From assembly GCA_900548265.1 (NCBI GenBank), contig URKG01000009.1:12397-76396 (forward strand): a stretch of DNA of 64,000 nt, written 5' to 3'. Below the pieces are notes generated by a model. That model saw nothing but the letters and a program-made list of their open reading frames with translations. It was not told where the DNA came from and did not search any database. Position numbers and translations under genes: made by a program. The number at the start of each line of letters is the position of its first letter. The stretch's first letter is position 1. This document shows positions 8,265 to 16,704 of the stretch, piece by piece. This DNA comes from an uncultured Collinsella sp. Lineage in GTDB: Bacteria > Actinomycetota > Coriobacteriia > Coriobacteriales > Coriobacteriaceae.

Positions 8265-9569
8265 ATGGATAACCTTGCCAAACCCACAAACCGCGCGCTC
8301 TTTTTAGTTAGCGTTGCCGTGACCGGTGCGTTCGCAGGTGCCGCGGTCTGGCTGTTCTTTTTTGCGATGGAGCACGGTATCGACTATCTATGGACCGAGA
8401 TTCCGCACGCGCTGGGCGTCTCTTCGCCCGAGCTTGCCAGCGGCCCGTTTGGCTTTTTGCCGTACCCGTTTTTTGTCTGCCTGCTGGGCGGTCTGTTAAT
8501 CGGTCTGTACGAAAAGATGACAGGCACCAAGACCGATGACCTCAACCAGGTGATGGCTAAGGTTAAGCAAGGCGGGCGCTATCCGTACGACAACCTGGGC
8601 AAGCTTTCGCTCGCGGCATTGCTGCCGCTGCTGTTTGGCGGAAGCATCGGACCGGAGGCCGGCCTGACCGGCGTTATCGCGGGTCTGTGCAGCTGGGTCG
8701 GCGACCGCATGCGTCGCTTTGGCGCCGAGTTTAGGGAGCTCACGCTGTTGGGCACTCAGGCCGCGCTGACGGCGCTCTTTACCGCGCCCGTCTTTGGCTT
8801 TGTGGCACCGCTTGCCGGTAGCGCCGACGACCAGGGCGAAGACGCCGACGATGAGTCCGCGTCCGGCGAGATCACCATCAAGCTGCCCAAGGCGCAAAAG
8901 ACGGTGGTCTACGGCATTGCGATTGCCGGCGGTCTGGGTGCCTACCTGCTGCTTGGCCAGCTTGTGGGCGGCGGCATGGGCATGCCCAGGTTCGAGTCCG
9001 CCGAGGTGGGCAACCTGGAGCTTGCCTGGCTCATCCCCCTGTCGCTGGTCGGAACAATCTGCGGCTGGCTGTTCTTTGTTTCTGAGCACGCGAGCGAAGC
9101 GCTTGCCCATGCAATAGGGGAGCGTCCTGTCGTCAAGGCCATGCTAGCCGGTCTGGCGCTCGCCATCTGCGGCACGGTCCTGCCCTACACCATGTTTGCC
9201 GGCGAGACCCAGGCCGACGTGCTCATGGAAACCTATCTGACCATTCCCGCCGGCGTGCTTATCGCGACCGGTCTTGTTAAGGCCATGCTGACGCCCGCCC
9301 TCATCAACCTTGGTTGGCGCGGCGGCCACTTCTTCCCGGTTATCTTCTCGGGTGTGAGCCTGGGCTACGGCCTTGCCATCCTAACCGGCGCCGATCCGGT
9401 CTTTTGCGTTGCCGTCTGCACGGCATCGACGATGGGTGCGGTCATGCGCCAGCCCGTCATGGTCGTGGGCCTGCTGCTCATGTGCTTCCCACTCAAGGGT
9501 ATCGTCTGCATGATCATCGCCGCCGTCATCGCCGCCGGCATTCCGCTGCCCAAGCCGCTGCGCAAGTAG
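8265..9569 (+). CDS. ClC-family chloride channel/transporter-like protein without the gating glutamate
   Basis: The product is 434 residues and almost entirely hydrophobic, with about ten membrane helices, preceded by GGGAGGA. It has GGSIGPEAGLTGVIAGL (about 126-142), the counterpart of the ClC GREGP motif, and NLGWRGGHFFPVIFSG (about 346-361), the counterpart of GxFxP. In GSIGP the gating/proton glutamate of GREGP is replaced by Ile, and I find no GSGIP motif. A charged loop (QGEDADDESASGE) lies mid-protein. It probably passes chloride or another small anion as a channel, but fluoride or other specificity cannot be excluded. Confidence 0.8.
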   Translation: MDNLAKPTNRALFLVSVAVTGAFAGAAVWLFFFAMEHGIDYLWTEIPHALGVSSPELASGPFGFLPYPFFVCLLGGLLIGLYEKMTGTKTDDLNQVMAKVKQGGRYPYDNLGKLSLAALLPLLFGGSIGPEAGLTGVIAGLCSWVGDRMRRFGAEFRELTLLGTQAALTALFTAPVFGFVAPLAGSADDQGEDADDESASGEITIKLPKAQKTVVYGIAIAGGLGAYLLLGQLVGGGMGMPRFESAEVGNLELAWLIPLSLVGTICGWLFFVSEHASEALAHAIGERPVVKAMLAGLALAICGTVLPYTMFAGETQADVLMETYLTIPAGVLIATGLVKAMLTPALINLGWRGGHFFPVIFSGVSLGYGLAILTGADPVFCVAVCTASTMGAVMRQPVMVVGLLLMCFPLKGIVCMIIAAVIAAGIPLPKPLRK

Positions 9570-9661
9570 CACGACAGCGTACGGTCGATACAAGCACCCT
9601 AGGCCCGGTGTGGCGCTGTGTCATGGATTTGCGAGCGCCTAGATCTCGCTCGGAATCGGCG

Positions 9662-10537
9662 CTATTTCCAAACCGCGAGCGCGGCGGTGCCCAGTACGAT
9701 GAGGGCGAGACCGATAGCGCTGCGTCGCGAGACTTTTTCGTTGAATGCCAGGCGCGCAAATAGTACCGATACGACAATCGATAGTTTGTCGATCTGCACC
9801 ACGACGCTCACCTGGCCTGTGGCGATGGCGTAGTAGCATAGCAGCCACGATGCGCCAGTCGCAATGCCCGATGCTGCGAGAAATACGAGTTCGTAGCGGT
9901 CTACGTGCACGGCTTGGCCCATCTTGCCTTTAGCTGCCACGATTGCCCATGCCATAACCAGTACCACACAGGTACGGATTGCCGTGGCCAGGTTGGATTC
10001 GACGCCTTCGATGCCAGCCTTGGCAAGGATGGACGTGAGCGCTGCGAACACGGCGGCGCCGAGGGCGTAAGCGAGCCAGGTCCGGTCTTGCTGCTGCTCG
10101 GGTCCGGCAGGCTGCTTCTTCTCGATCATTAAAAACGTGCCGAGGGTGATGACAGCGGTTCCCACGAGCTTAACCGCAAGGTTGCTCGTCTCGCCAAAAA
10201 GCACGATGGCGATCAGTGCAGCGAGTACGGTGCTCATCTTGTCGACCGGTACGACCTTATTGACGTCTCCGATGCCCAACGCCTTAAAGTAACAGATCCA
10301 CGAAGCACCGGTAGCGAGTCCCGAGAGGACGAGAAAGAGCCAGGATCTGGGTTCGATGCTGCCGATGGTTCCAATGGATCCAGAAATGCCCGCCATTGCC
10401 CAGGCGAAAACGAGCACCACGCAGGTGCGAATGGCCGTCGCGACATCGGAGTCGGTCTGCTTGATGCCGCATTTGGCCAGGATAGATGTGATGCCGGCAA
10501 AGAAAGCCGACACAAATGCTGCTGCGACCCACGACAC
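9662..10537 (-). CDS. Drug/metabolite transporter (EamA) built from two near-identical halves
   Basis: The start is a GTG behind GGGGAGG. The 291-residue membrane protein has ten predicted helices. Its halves repeat strongly: SILAKCGI...ATAIRTCVVLVFAWAM in the first and SILAKAGI...ATAIRTCVVLVMAWAI in the second, and the SG-ATGASW and DK-S motifs recur in both. The half unit resembles the five-helix bacterial/archaeal transporter (BAT) type of the DMT superfamily, so this looks like a fused tandem of that unit. The substrate is unknown. It is a single gene between the convergent ClC-like gene and a repeat-containing intergenic region. Confidence 0.85.
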   Translation of the reverse strand: MSWVAAAFVSAFFAGITSILAKCGIKQTDSDVATAIRTCVVLVFAWAMAGISGSIGTIGSIEPRSWLFLVLSGLATGASWICYFKALGIGDVNKVVPVDKMSTVLAALIAIVLFGETSNLAVKLVGTAVITLGTFLMIEKKQPAGPEQQQDRTWLAYALGAAVFAALTSILAKAGIEGVESNLATAIRTCVVLVMAWAIVAAKGKMGQAVHVDRYELVFLAASGIATGASWLLCYYAIATGQVSVVVQIDKLSIVVSVLFARLAFNEKVSRRSAIGLALIVLGTAALAVWK

Positions 10538-10987
10538 GGGTGAAATGCCTCCCCAAAGAACGACCGCGCCAGATTTACGGCGCTCGTCCGATGATACCGT
10601 CCCGCCATGAAGCTTTGATATCGCTGTGGTGAGACAGGGGCCATAGTTCGAGAGGGCATTTGGTTAAGGCTCGAATCGAAGGTGAATGGTTTTCCGCGAA
10701 GTGAACGAGTAAATCTGGACCCCTGGAACATGCACACTTTTTTCGAACAAAACTGCAGGATTCTTAGACAAAAACCGCAGGAATTGAGTCCTTAAAAATG
10801 TCGATGCTACAGGGCACTGTTTTTACTCGTTCACTTCTCGGAAAAGTATTCACCTTCGATATGCTGACGGTGTCTTTTTGGTTGCCAAGAACTAGACGGC
10901 CTGCTGTGAGGGGCGGTGGTGACGCTATGCTGCCTTGTTTCATTGAAAAAATTAGCGGGGTACCACCTAAGCTTTTTTAGCTGTCGA
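10538..10987. other. 450-bp gene-free region
   Basis: No credible gene. It contains the large inverted repeat at 10676-10859. The two short frames in its arms encode similar peptides (QG-FTRSL-GK-FTFD), but the substitutions between them are not concentrated at third codon positions, so I treat the similarity as a DNA repeat. Between the arms, two copies of ACAAAA-CGCAGGA-T lie about 21 bp apart. Confidence 0.6.
10676..10859. repeat. Large imperfect inverted repeat with ~60-bp arms
   Basis: The left arm (about 10676-10736) and right arm (about 10797-10859) are reverse complements with about 37 of the first 40 positions matching from the outer ends (TCGAAGGTGAAT, TTTTCCG, GAAGTGAACGAGTAAA), then diverge inward. 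The loop is about 60 nt. It could form a long hairpin or represent two oppositely oriented copies of a repeat. No transposase gene is present. Confidence 0.75.
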
Positions 10988-11686
10988 TTACAGATCGCGT
11001 ACTCGATAAACCTTGGTGCTGACGGTGCAGCTGATTGCACATAGTGCGAGGGCCAGCACGGCAATTCCTGCACACAGACAGCCCAGAACGGCAGGGTCGG
11101 GATTCGCTCCGGCAATCGACATGAGCCAGTTGCTGATGGGGTTGGAGGAGCTCAACGTGGCCATGGTGCCGCAGCCAAGCAGGGCAAACAGACCAACGGA
11201 TAGGCGCAGCGCCTCCATGTGTCCAAATCGAAAGAACAGCGGCTGCGCCAAAAACACCATCATGAGGGAGATGAGCATCGATGCTGCCGAGGCTATTGCA
11301 ATCTCAAAGACGATCTGTCCCGTCAACGGGATACCCGCGCTGTTGAAGAGCGGGAAGGAGACGATGCTCAGAAGCGCGGCGGCGCACGCCATGACAGCCG
11401 AGAAGACAATGATGCTCAGGTAGCGTGCGCAGATGATGTCTTTGCGCGAGAAGGGCAGCGTTGCCCGATATCGCTCCCAACCGTTTTGATTGTCGAAACC
11501 GGCCAGTGAGTTCATGAATATGATGGGCGACATGGCACTGACGGCGCAAGCGCCGGCGCTCATACCGGAATCGCCATCCGACGCGTTGGCGAGCGTCAGC
11601 ACGACGAACATGAACAGGCCGACACCCGCGATGCTCGGGACAAGTGAGCGAACGATGGCGAGCTCGGACATAAAGGCGCGTTTCAT
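10988..11686 (-). CDS. ABC-2 type exporter membrane subunit
   Basis: The product is 232 residues with about six hydrophobic segments and no ATPase motifs. It starts at an ATG that overlaps the stop of the ATPase gene in ATGA, so the two are translationally coupled. The pattern is that of YtrC/ABC-2 permeases found with GntR/YtrA-type regulators: an N-terminal helix (LVPSIAGVGLFMFVVL), a cytosolic stretch FDNQNGWERYRATLPFSRKDII (family-typical), then five helices. It acts in the cytoplasmic membrane and probably exports a lipid, peptide or antibiotic. The substrate is not evident. Confidence 0.85.
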   Translation of the reverse strand: MKRAFMSELAIVRSLVPSIAGVGLFMFVVLTLANASDGDSGMSAGACAVSAMSPIIFMNSLAGFDNQNGWERYRATLPFSRKDIICARYLSIIVFSAVMACAAALLSIVSFPLFNSAGIPLTGQIVFEIAIASAASMLISLMMVFLAQPLFFRFGHMEALRLSVGLFALLGCGTMATLSSSNPISNWLMSIAGANPDPAVLGCLCAGIAVLALALCAISCTVSTKVYRVRDL

Positions 11687-12564
11687 TTCGAAGCCCCTTT
11701 CAGCATGAGGCGCAGATAGTCATCAATGGTTGCCCGATCGCAGGGAATCTCGGGAAAGGCCTCGAGCGTTTCGCGACGGTTGGGCACGAGCACGTCCACG
11801 CTATAGGCGTGGTGGGCGGCACGGGCGCCTTCGACGCAAGTCATTAGCTCGGCGGCCTGTGCTTGGGTACAGTGGGCGATGCCAGCGCGGTCGGTAATAT
11901 CCTCGCGCGGCAGGTCAAACATAATCGAGCCAGCATCGATGCAGATGACGCGATCAGCGGTGCGATCGAGGTCGGACGTAATGTGGCTCGAGAGCAGCAC
12001 GCTGCGCTGGCCGTCGGCGACAAAGGCAAGCAGCTCATCAAGCAGTTCCTCGCGTGCCATGGGATCGAGGCCCGCGGTGGCTTCGTCCAAAACGAGCAGC
12101 TTGGCATTGTGGCTGAGTGCACAGGCAAGCTGCAGTTTCATGCCCATGCCGCGGGAGAGGTCCTTGACCTTTGTCTTGGGATCGAGGCCAAATTGGCTGA
12201 TGAGGTCGGCGAAGGTGCCATGGCTCCAGGCGGGGTACGCCGGTCTTACGAGTGCCTCAACTTCGGTCACCTTGAGTGTGGAAGGGAAAGGACACGTGTC
12301 CAGCACGAGACCGACACGGGTGCGCAAGCAGCGCTGCGCTTCACCGGGTGCGTCGGCGCCACAGCCCTGCCCAAACAGGTACACCTCGCCGGCATCGAGC
12401 TTTATAAGCTCGAGAGCAGCTCGAATCGTCGTTGTTTTGCCAGCACCGTTTGCCCCCACAAAGCCAACGATCTGGCCGGGCTCCACGGCAAACGTGACGT
12501 TGCGCAGCGAAAAGCGGTCGCTCACACGGCGCGATGCACCTTTGAGTTCTAGCAAGTTTTGCAT
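11683..12564 (-). CDS. ABC transporter ATP-binding protein
   Basis: The product is 293 residues. Walker A is GANGAGKTT at about 37-45, the signature is LSRGMGMKLQLACAL, Walker B is LLVLDEATAGLDP, and the switch histidine is in LLSSHI. This is the CcmA/YtrB subfamily. The C-terminal extension after about residue 215 is typical of ABC-2 exporter ATPases. It pairs with the membrane subunit encoded immediately downstream, overlapping by 4 bp, and lies 23 bp after the GntR regulator. The operon order regulator-ATPase-permease suggests a drug or peptide-stress-inducible exporter. Confidence 0.92.
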   Translation of the reverse strand: MQNLLELKGASRRVSDRFSLRNVTFAVEPGQIVGFVGANGAGKTTTIRAALELIKLDAGEVYLFGQGCGADAPGEAQRCLRTRVGLVLDTCPFPSTLKVTEVEALVRPAYPAWSHGTFADLISQFGLDPKTKVKDLSRGMGMKLQLACALSHNAKLLVLDEATAGLDPMAREELLDELLAFVADGQRSVLLSSHITSDLDRTADRVICIDAGSIMFDLPREDITDRAGIAHCTQAQAAELMTCVEGARAAHHAYSVDVLVPNRRETLEAFPEIPCDRATIDDYLRLMLKGASK

Positions 12565-12587
12565 GGTATAGCCTTTCTTGCAGATGA

Positions 12588-12968
12588 CTACTGCATGGTT
12601 TCGGGGGCTACAAGGTCGAGCATTTCGTGCAGCTTGTCGCGCGTGACGCCCAGGGCTTCGGCTTGGCTTGCCGCTTTCGCAAGCAGATCTTCGATATGGC
12701 AGAGCTGGTTTTCGCGCAAGAGCTCTTGGTTGCCCTCGGCGACAAAACAGCCCTTGCCCTGCACGGTGCAGATAAACCCGAGCTGCTCCAGGTCGGCGTA
12801 GGCGCGCTTGGTGGTGATGACGCTCACGCCAAGATCGCTCGCGAGCGCACGGATGCTGGGGAGTTTGGCTCCCGCAGCGAGCGTGCCCGAAAGGATCTGA
12901 GCTTTGACCTGCGAGGCTATTTGCTCGTAGATGGGCTTATCGCTCGAATTGGATAGGATGATGTCCAC
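12588..12968 (-). CDS. GntR-family (YtrA-type) transcriptional regulator
   Basis: The product is 126 residues, the short length typical of the YtrA subfamily, with AAGGAG before its ATG. The winged helix occupies about residues 10-75: PIYEQIASQVKAQILSGTL, KLPSIRALASDLGVS, then TTKRAYADLEQLGFI and the VQGKGCFV wing. The short helical C-terminal dimerisation part carries no effector domain. It heads the ABC exporter operon and presumably represses it. A 9-bp inverted repeat GTGTATATA/TATATACAC just upstream is the likely operator. Confidence 0.93.
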   Translation of the reverse strand: MDIILSNSSDKPIYEQIASQVKAQILSGTLAAGAKLPSIRALASDLGVSVITTKRAYADLEQLGFICTVQGKGCFVAEGNQELLRENQLCHIEDLLAKAASQAEALGVTRDKLHEMLDLVAPETMQ

Positions 12969-12995
12969 AGCGGCTCCTTAGCTGTTGGGCTACAC

Positions 12996-13029
12996 GTGTA
13001 TATAACCGGTAAGCACAGTATATATACAC
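12996..13029 (-). promoter_or_regulatory. Candidate YtrA-type operator upstream of the gntR-ABC operon
   Basis: GTGTATATA at 12996-13004 is matched by TATATACAC at 13021-13029 (9-bp perfect inverted repeat, 16-bp spacer). It lies 28-61 bp upstream of the regulator's start, in an AT-rich patch that would contain its promoter. GntR proteins of this group bind inverted repeats of this kind, so autoregulation is likely. This is inferred from position and symmetry only. Confidence 0.55.
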
Positions 13030-13078
13030 TATGCACAGTTATGCAAGAGGTAAATACGGATTGTCCGCTCGTTCGTTC

Positions 13079-13376
13079 ATCTCAATCTGTAACATCTGGA
13101 ACCGATTTGGACGGCCACCTGTTACAGATTGAGATCTTTCTGGCGGGCCCCACCTGGTTGTCTCAATCTGTAACAACTGGAGAAGATTTTGGCTGCTAGA
13201 TGTTACAGATTGAGACATTGGCCACCCGTCTATCCTTATATCTCTATCTGTAACAGATGGACCCGTTTTGAGTGGTTAGATGTTACAGATCGAGATCTTT
13301 CTGGGACGCCCACCTGTTTGTCTAAATCTGTAACAGGAAGAGGTTCAAAAACCGTCTAGATGTTACAGATCGAGAC
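13079..13376. repeat. Array of eight 16-bp half-sites in alternating orientation (four palindromic units)
   Basis: The half-site (A/G)TCTCAATCTGTAACA and its reverse complement alternate at 13079, 13120, 13160, 13201, 13240, 13281, 13320 and 13361, so the step is 39-41 bp. Each of four units has a left arm, exactly 25 nt of loop and a right arm. Units 1 and 2 pair perfectly over 16 bp; units 3 and 4 have a single mismatch each. Between-unit spacers are 23-24 nt, and two of them resemble each other (CTTTCTGG...CACCTG). The array lies upstream of prfC, divergent from the gntR operon. Confidence 0.92.
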
Positions 13377-13520
13377 AAACTGCTGCGGAGTGCCGCCATC
13401 GACTGCTACCCCATGCCCCATCTGATGAATTTGTCCTGATAGGCGCTCTAAAACGGAATTTCGCGGCTACAATAGTGCGGTTACAACGACGTAATGCACT
13501 CAATGCAAGAAAGGAGCCGC

Positions 13521-15134
13521 ATGGCAAGCCTGTCGGATGAAATCTCGTCGCGCCGCACATTCGCGATCATCAGCCACCCGGACGCCGGTAAGACCACACT
13601 TACCGAGAAGCTGCTGCTCTATACCGGCAGCATTCAGACCGCCGGCTCGGTCAAGGGCAAGAGCTCGGCCAAGCATGCCGTCTCGGACTGGATGGACATC
13701 GAGAAGGAGCGCGGTATCTCCGTTACCTCCTCGGTCCTGCAGTTCACCTACAACGGCGCCTGCGTCAACATCCTCGATACCCCCGGCCACCAGGACTTCT
13801 CGGAGGATACCTACCGTACCCTTATGGCCGCCGACGCCGCGGTCATGGTCATCGACGGCGCCAAGGGCGTCGAGGCCCAGACCAAAAAGCTCTTTAAGGT
13901 CTGCACGCTGCGCCACATTCCCATCTTCACCTTTGTGAACAAGCTCGACCACGAGGCTCGCGATCCGTTTGAGCTCATGGAAGAGATCGAGAACGTCCTG
14001 GGTATCAATACGTATCCCATGAACTGGCCGATCGGCAGCGGTCGCAACTTCCGCGGCGTGTTCGATCGTCAGACTCGTCGCGTTATCGCCTTTGAGGGCG
14101 ACGGCCACGCCAACGCCACCAAAAAGGTCGCCGAGGTCGAGGCCGAGCTGGGCGACCCCGCCATGGACGAGCTTATTGGCGAAGAGAACCATAAGAACCT
14201 GATGGACGACATCGAGCTGCTCGATGGCGCCGGCGATGAGCTCGACTTGGATGCCGTGGCCTGCGGCAAGCTGAGCCCGGCGTTCTTTGGCTCGGCGCTC
14301 ACTAACTTTGGCGTGGAGCCCTTCCTCAAGGAGTTCCTGCGTCTGGCCCCGACGCCGCGCGCCTACACCGACACGCTCACCAGCGAGCCGGTCGATCCTT
14401 GCCGCGACGACTTTAGCGGCTTTGTGTTTAAGATCCAGGCCAACATGGACAAGAACCACCGCGACCGCATCGCCTTTGTGCGCATTTGCTCGGGCAAGTT
14501 CGAGCGCGGCATGGACGCCTTCCACGTGCAGGGCAACCGCAAGCTCAAGCTTGCCACGGGCACGTCGATGATGGCCGACGACCGCGCCATCGTGGACGAG
14601 GCGTACGCGGGCGATATCGTGGGCCTGTTCGACCCGGGTATCTTTAGCATCGGCGATACCGTGTGCTCCGGCAAGCGCCACGTGCAGTATCCGCAGATCC
14701 CGACGTTTGCCCCCGAGATGTTCGCTCGCATTACGCAGGTCGACACGCTCAAGCGCAAGCAGTTCGTCAAGGGTATGGAGGAGCTTGCCCAGGAGGGTGC
14801 CATCCAGATCTTCCGCGAGCTGGGTGCCGGCATGGAGAGCGTCATCGTGGGCGTGGTCGGCGTCCTGCAGTTTGAGGTACTCGAGCGCCGCCTCAAGGCC
14901 GAGTACCGTGTTGAGGTTCGTCGCCAGCCGCTGCCCTATACGGACATCCGCTGGATCCAGAACGACCCCGATACTATCGATATCCCGGGCCTTTCGCTCA
15001 CGCGCGACACGTTGCGCGTCGAGGACATGCGCGGTGGTAAGTTGCTGCTGTTCACGAGCCCGTGGAACGTGGATTGGGCAACCGACCACAACCCCGACCT
15101 TATCCTGTCGGAGTTTGGCAACGTGGCCTTTTAA
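13521..15134 (+). CDS. prfC: Peptide chain release factor 3
   Basis: I choose the ATG preceded by AAGGAG with a 4-nt gap rather than upstream in-frame codons. The product is 537 residues, normal for RF3. Its GTPase domain has SHPDAGKTT (18-26), the switch segment KERGISVTSS, DTPGHQDFSEDTYRT, and NKLD. The DTPGHQDFSEDTYR motif separates RF3 from EF-G. RF3 is a cytosolic GTPase that recycles RF1/RF2 from the ribosome after peptide release. It appears to be transcribed alone. The long palindrome array directly upstream might influence its transcription. Confidence 0.95.
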   Translation: MASLSDEISSRRTFAIISHPDAGKTTLTEKLLLYTGSIQTAGSVKGKSSAKHAVSDWMDIEKERGISVTSSVLQFTYNGACVNILDTPGHQDFSEDTYRTLMAADAAVMVIDGAKGVEAQTKKLFKVCTLRHIPIFTFVNKLDHEARDPFELMEEIENVLGINTYPMNWPIGSGRNFRGVFDRQTRRVIAFEGDGHANATKKVAEVEAELGDPAMDELIGEENHKNLMDDIELLDGAGDELDLDAVACGKLSPAFFGSALTNFGVEPFLKEFLRLAPTPRAYTDTLTSEPVDPCRDDFSGFVFKIQANMDKNHRDRIAFVRICSGKFERGMDAFHVQGNRKLKLATGTSMMADDRAIVDEAYAGDIVGLFDPGIFSIGDTVCSGKRHVQYPQIPTFAPEMFARITQVDTLKRKQFVKGMEELAQEGAIQIFRELGAGMESVIVGVVGVLQFEVLERRLKAEYRVEVRRQPLPYTDIRWIQNDPDTIDIPGLSLTRDTLRVEDMRGGKLLLFTSPWNVDWATDHNPDLILSEFGNVAF

Positions 15135-15290
15135 CGCATCGGCGCGGTGGCCCTGCGGGGCTGCCGCGCCGTTTGCTTGCCTGATGCCGTGTGAGCGGCT
15201 ATCATACCCACCGTCGTCTCAAGACCGAGACGTCCGAGCAGTTCGGGTCCGATATCCTGCTCGTTAAACCTAAAACCAAAGGAGTACACA

Positions 15291-16013
15291 ATGATCAAGA
15301 AGGTCATGGAGGACTACAAGGTCCTGTTGCGGAGCATTCCCGCGGCAACGGTTTCGCTGTTTTTCGTGAGCGTCATCATGATGAACCTGCTGGCCAACAA
15401 GGAGCTCATCAGCCTGCCGTATCTGGCACTCGATTGCGGCTTTGTGGTGAGCTGGGTTTCGTTTTTGTGCCAGGACATGATCTGCAAGCGCTTTGGCGCC
15501 AAGGCATCCATCAAAATCTCTATCCTCGCGCTGCTGGTCAACCTGGCCGTGAGCCTGTGCTTTTGGGCATGCTCGCTCACGCCCGGTATGTGGGGCGCCT
15601 ACTACGACACGGGCATGATCGAGGTCAACACCGCCCTTAACGCCACCATCGGCGGCACCTGGTACGTGGTGCTGGGCTCTTCGCTGGCAATGCTCGTTTC
15701 TGCCGTGGTTAACTCCACGCTCAACCAGTCGCTTGGCCGTATGCTCAAAAAGAATAACTTTGCGAGCTTTGCCTTCCGCTCCTATGTGTCCACGGGTGTT
15801 GGTCAGTTTATCGACAACTTGGTCTTTGCCATTGTGGTGAGCCACACGTTCTTTGGTTGGACCTGGGTGCAGGTCCTTATGTGCTCGCTGACCGGCGCTG
15901 TCGCCGAGCTGCTGTGCGAGGTCTTCCTGAGCCCCGTGGGCTACAAGGTCGTGCGCGGCTGGGAGCGCGAGAATGTGGGTTCCGAGTACCTCGAGCGCCA
16001 CGCAACCGCCTAA
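15291..16013 (+). CDS. VUT/YhhQ-family transporter (probable queuosine-precursor transporter)
   Basis: The product is 240 residues with six or seven helices, preceded by AAAGGAG. It carries the family stretch DCGFVVSWVSFLCQDMICKRFG (about 45-66) and a late GAVAELLCEVFLSPVGYKVV segment. VUT proteins (YhhQ/QPTR) are integral membrane carriers; characterised members import preQ0, preQ1 or queuine for tRNA modification. I see no preQ1 riboswitch in the 155-bp upstream region. An SDR gene follows after 9 bp and is probably cotranscribed, with no obvious functional link. Confidence 0.78.
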   Translation: MIKKVMEDYKVLLRSIPAATVSLFFVSVIMMNLLANKELISLPYLALDCGFVVSWVSFLCQDMICKRFGAKASIKISILALLVNLAVSLCFWACSLTPGMWGAYYDTGMIEVNTALNATIGGTWYVVLGSSLAMLVSAVVNSTLNQSLGRMLKKNNFASFAFRSYVSTGVGQFIDNLVFAIVVSHTFFGWTWVQVLMCSLTGAVAELLCEVFLSPVGYKVVRGWERENVGSEYLERHATA

Positions 16014-16022
16014 GGAGCAAGT

Positions 16023-16703
16023 ATGCGGGTTTTGATCACGGGCGCTTCGGGCGGTATCGGAGCCGCGTGCGTGCAGCGCTTTTTGGACGAGGGCCACGAG
16101 GTCGTTGGCTTTGATCTTTTGCCGACGACGATCGAAGACGAGCACTACCGCCATCTGATCGTTGATGTCCGCGAGCCGGACTCGTTTCCAGACGATCTTG
16201 AACCCCAGGTAATCGTGAACGTTGCCGGTACGCAGGATTCGGCCGACGACATCGCCGCCAACCTGTGTGGCACCATCAACGTGACCGAGCGCTATGCCTT
16301 TGTGGGGGAGGGGCTTGCCGCCAAGCCGGCGCCGGCTATCAAATCCGTGGTCAATGTGGGGTCGGCGAGTGGGCATACGGGATCGGAGTTTCCCGCCTAT
16401 GCCGCCAGCAAGGGCGGCGTTATCGCCTACACCAAGAACCTTGCAAACCGTCTGGCGCCGCAGGCCATCGCCAACAGTGTGGACCCGGGCGGCGTTATCA
16501 CGCCGCTCAACCGTTGCGTGATGGAAGACGAGCACCTGTGGAACCAGATTATGGAGCTCACGCCGCTTAGGCGCTGGGCCACCGCCCAAGAGATCGCCGA
16601 GTGGATCTACTTTGTGGGCGTGACCAACCGGTTTATGACCGGGCAGAGTCTGCTGATCGATGGCGGCGAGGCCGGTCGCACACAATTTATTTGGCCCGAA
16701 TAG
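16023..16703 (+). CDS. Short-chain dehydrogenase/reductase
   Basis: The product is 226 residues, starting 9 bp after the transporter gene. It has the NAD(P)-binding TGASGGIG at about 6-13, the NVAGT strand, catalytic YAASK (Tyr, Lys) with a preceding serine in VGSASGHTGS, and the C-terminal FMTGQSLLIDGGE. These are classical SDR features, so it is a cytosolic NAD(P)H-dependent oxidoreductase. The substrate cannot be told from sequence; fatty-acyl, sugar and hydroxysteroid substrates all occur in this group. A strong terminator hairpin follows immediately. Confidence 0.9.
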   Translation: MRVLITGASGGIGAACVQRFLDEGHEVVGFDLLPTTIEDEHYRHLIVDVREPDSFPDDLEPQVIVNVAGTQDSADDIAANLCGTINVTERYAFVGEGLAAKPAPAIKSVVNVGSASGHTGSEFPAYAASKGGVIAYTKNLANRLAPQAIANSVDPGGVITPLNRCVMEDEHLWNQIMELTPLRRWATAQEIAEWIYFVGVTNRFMTGQSLLIDGGEAGRTQFIWPE

Positions 16704-16704
16704 G

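Larger units (their letters stand above)
12969..13520. other. 550-bp gene-free region
   Basis: It holds the presumed gntR promoter/operator at the left, the alternating half-site array at 13079-13376, and a possible prfC promoter at the right (TACAAT at 13468-13473, no convincing -35). No reading frame here has coding character. Confidence 0.7.

Noticed and set aside
10807..10980. Small protein genes in the 10538-10987 gap (FTRSL-containing frames)
   Set aside because: The two similar frames lie in inverted DNA copies; differences are spread across all codon positions and there is no ribosome site, so the similarity is due to the DNA repeat.
13079..13376. CRISPR array
   Set aside because: Repeats are only 16 bp, alternate in orientation and pair with each other; true CRISPR repeats are direct. 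There are no cas genes.
15135..15290. preQ1 riboswitch before the VUT transporter
   Set aside because: No conserved preQ1 aptamer core is visible; only an ordinary leader with a ribosome site.
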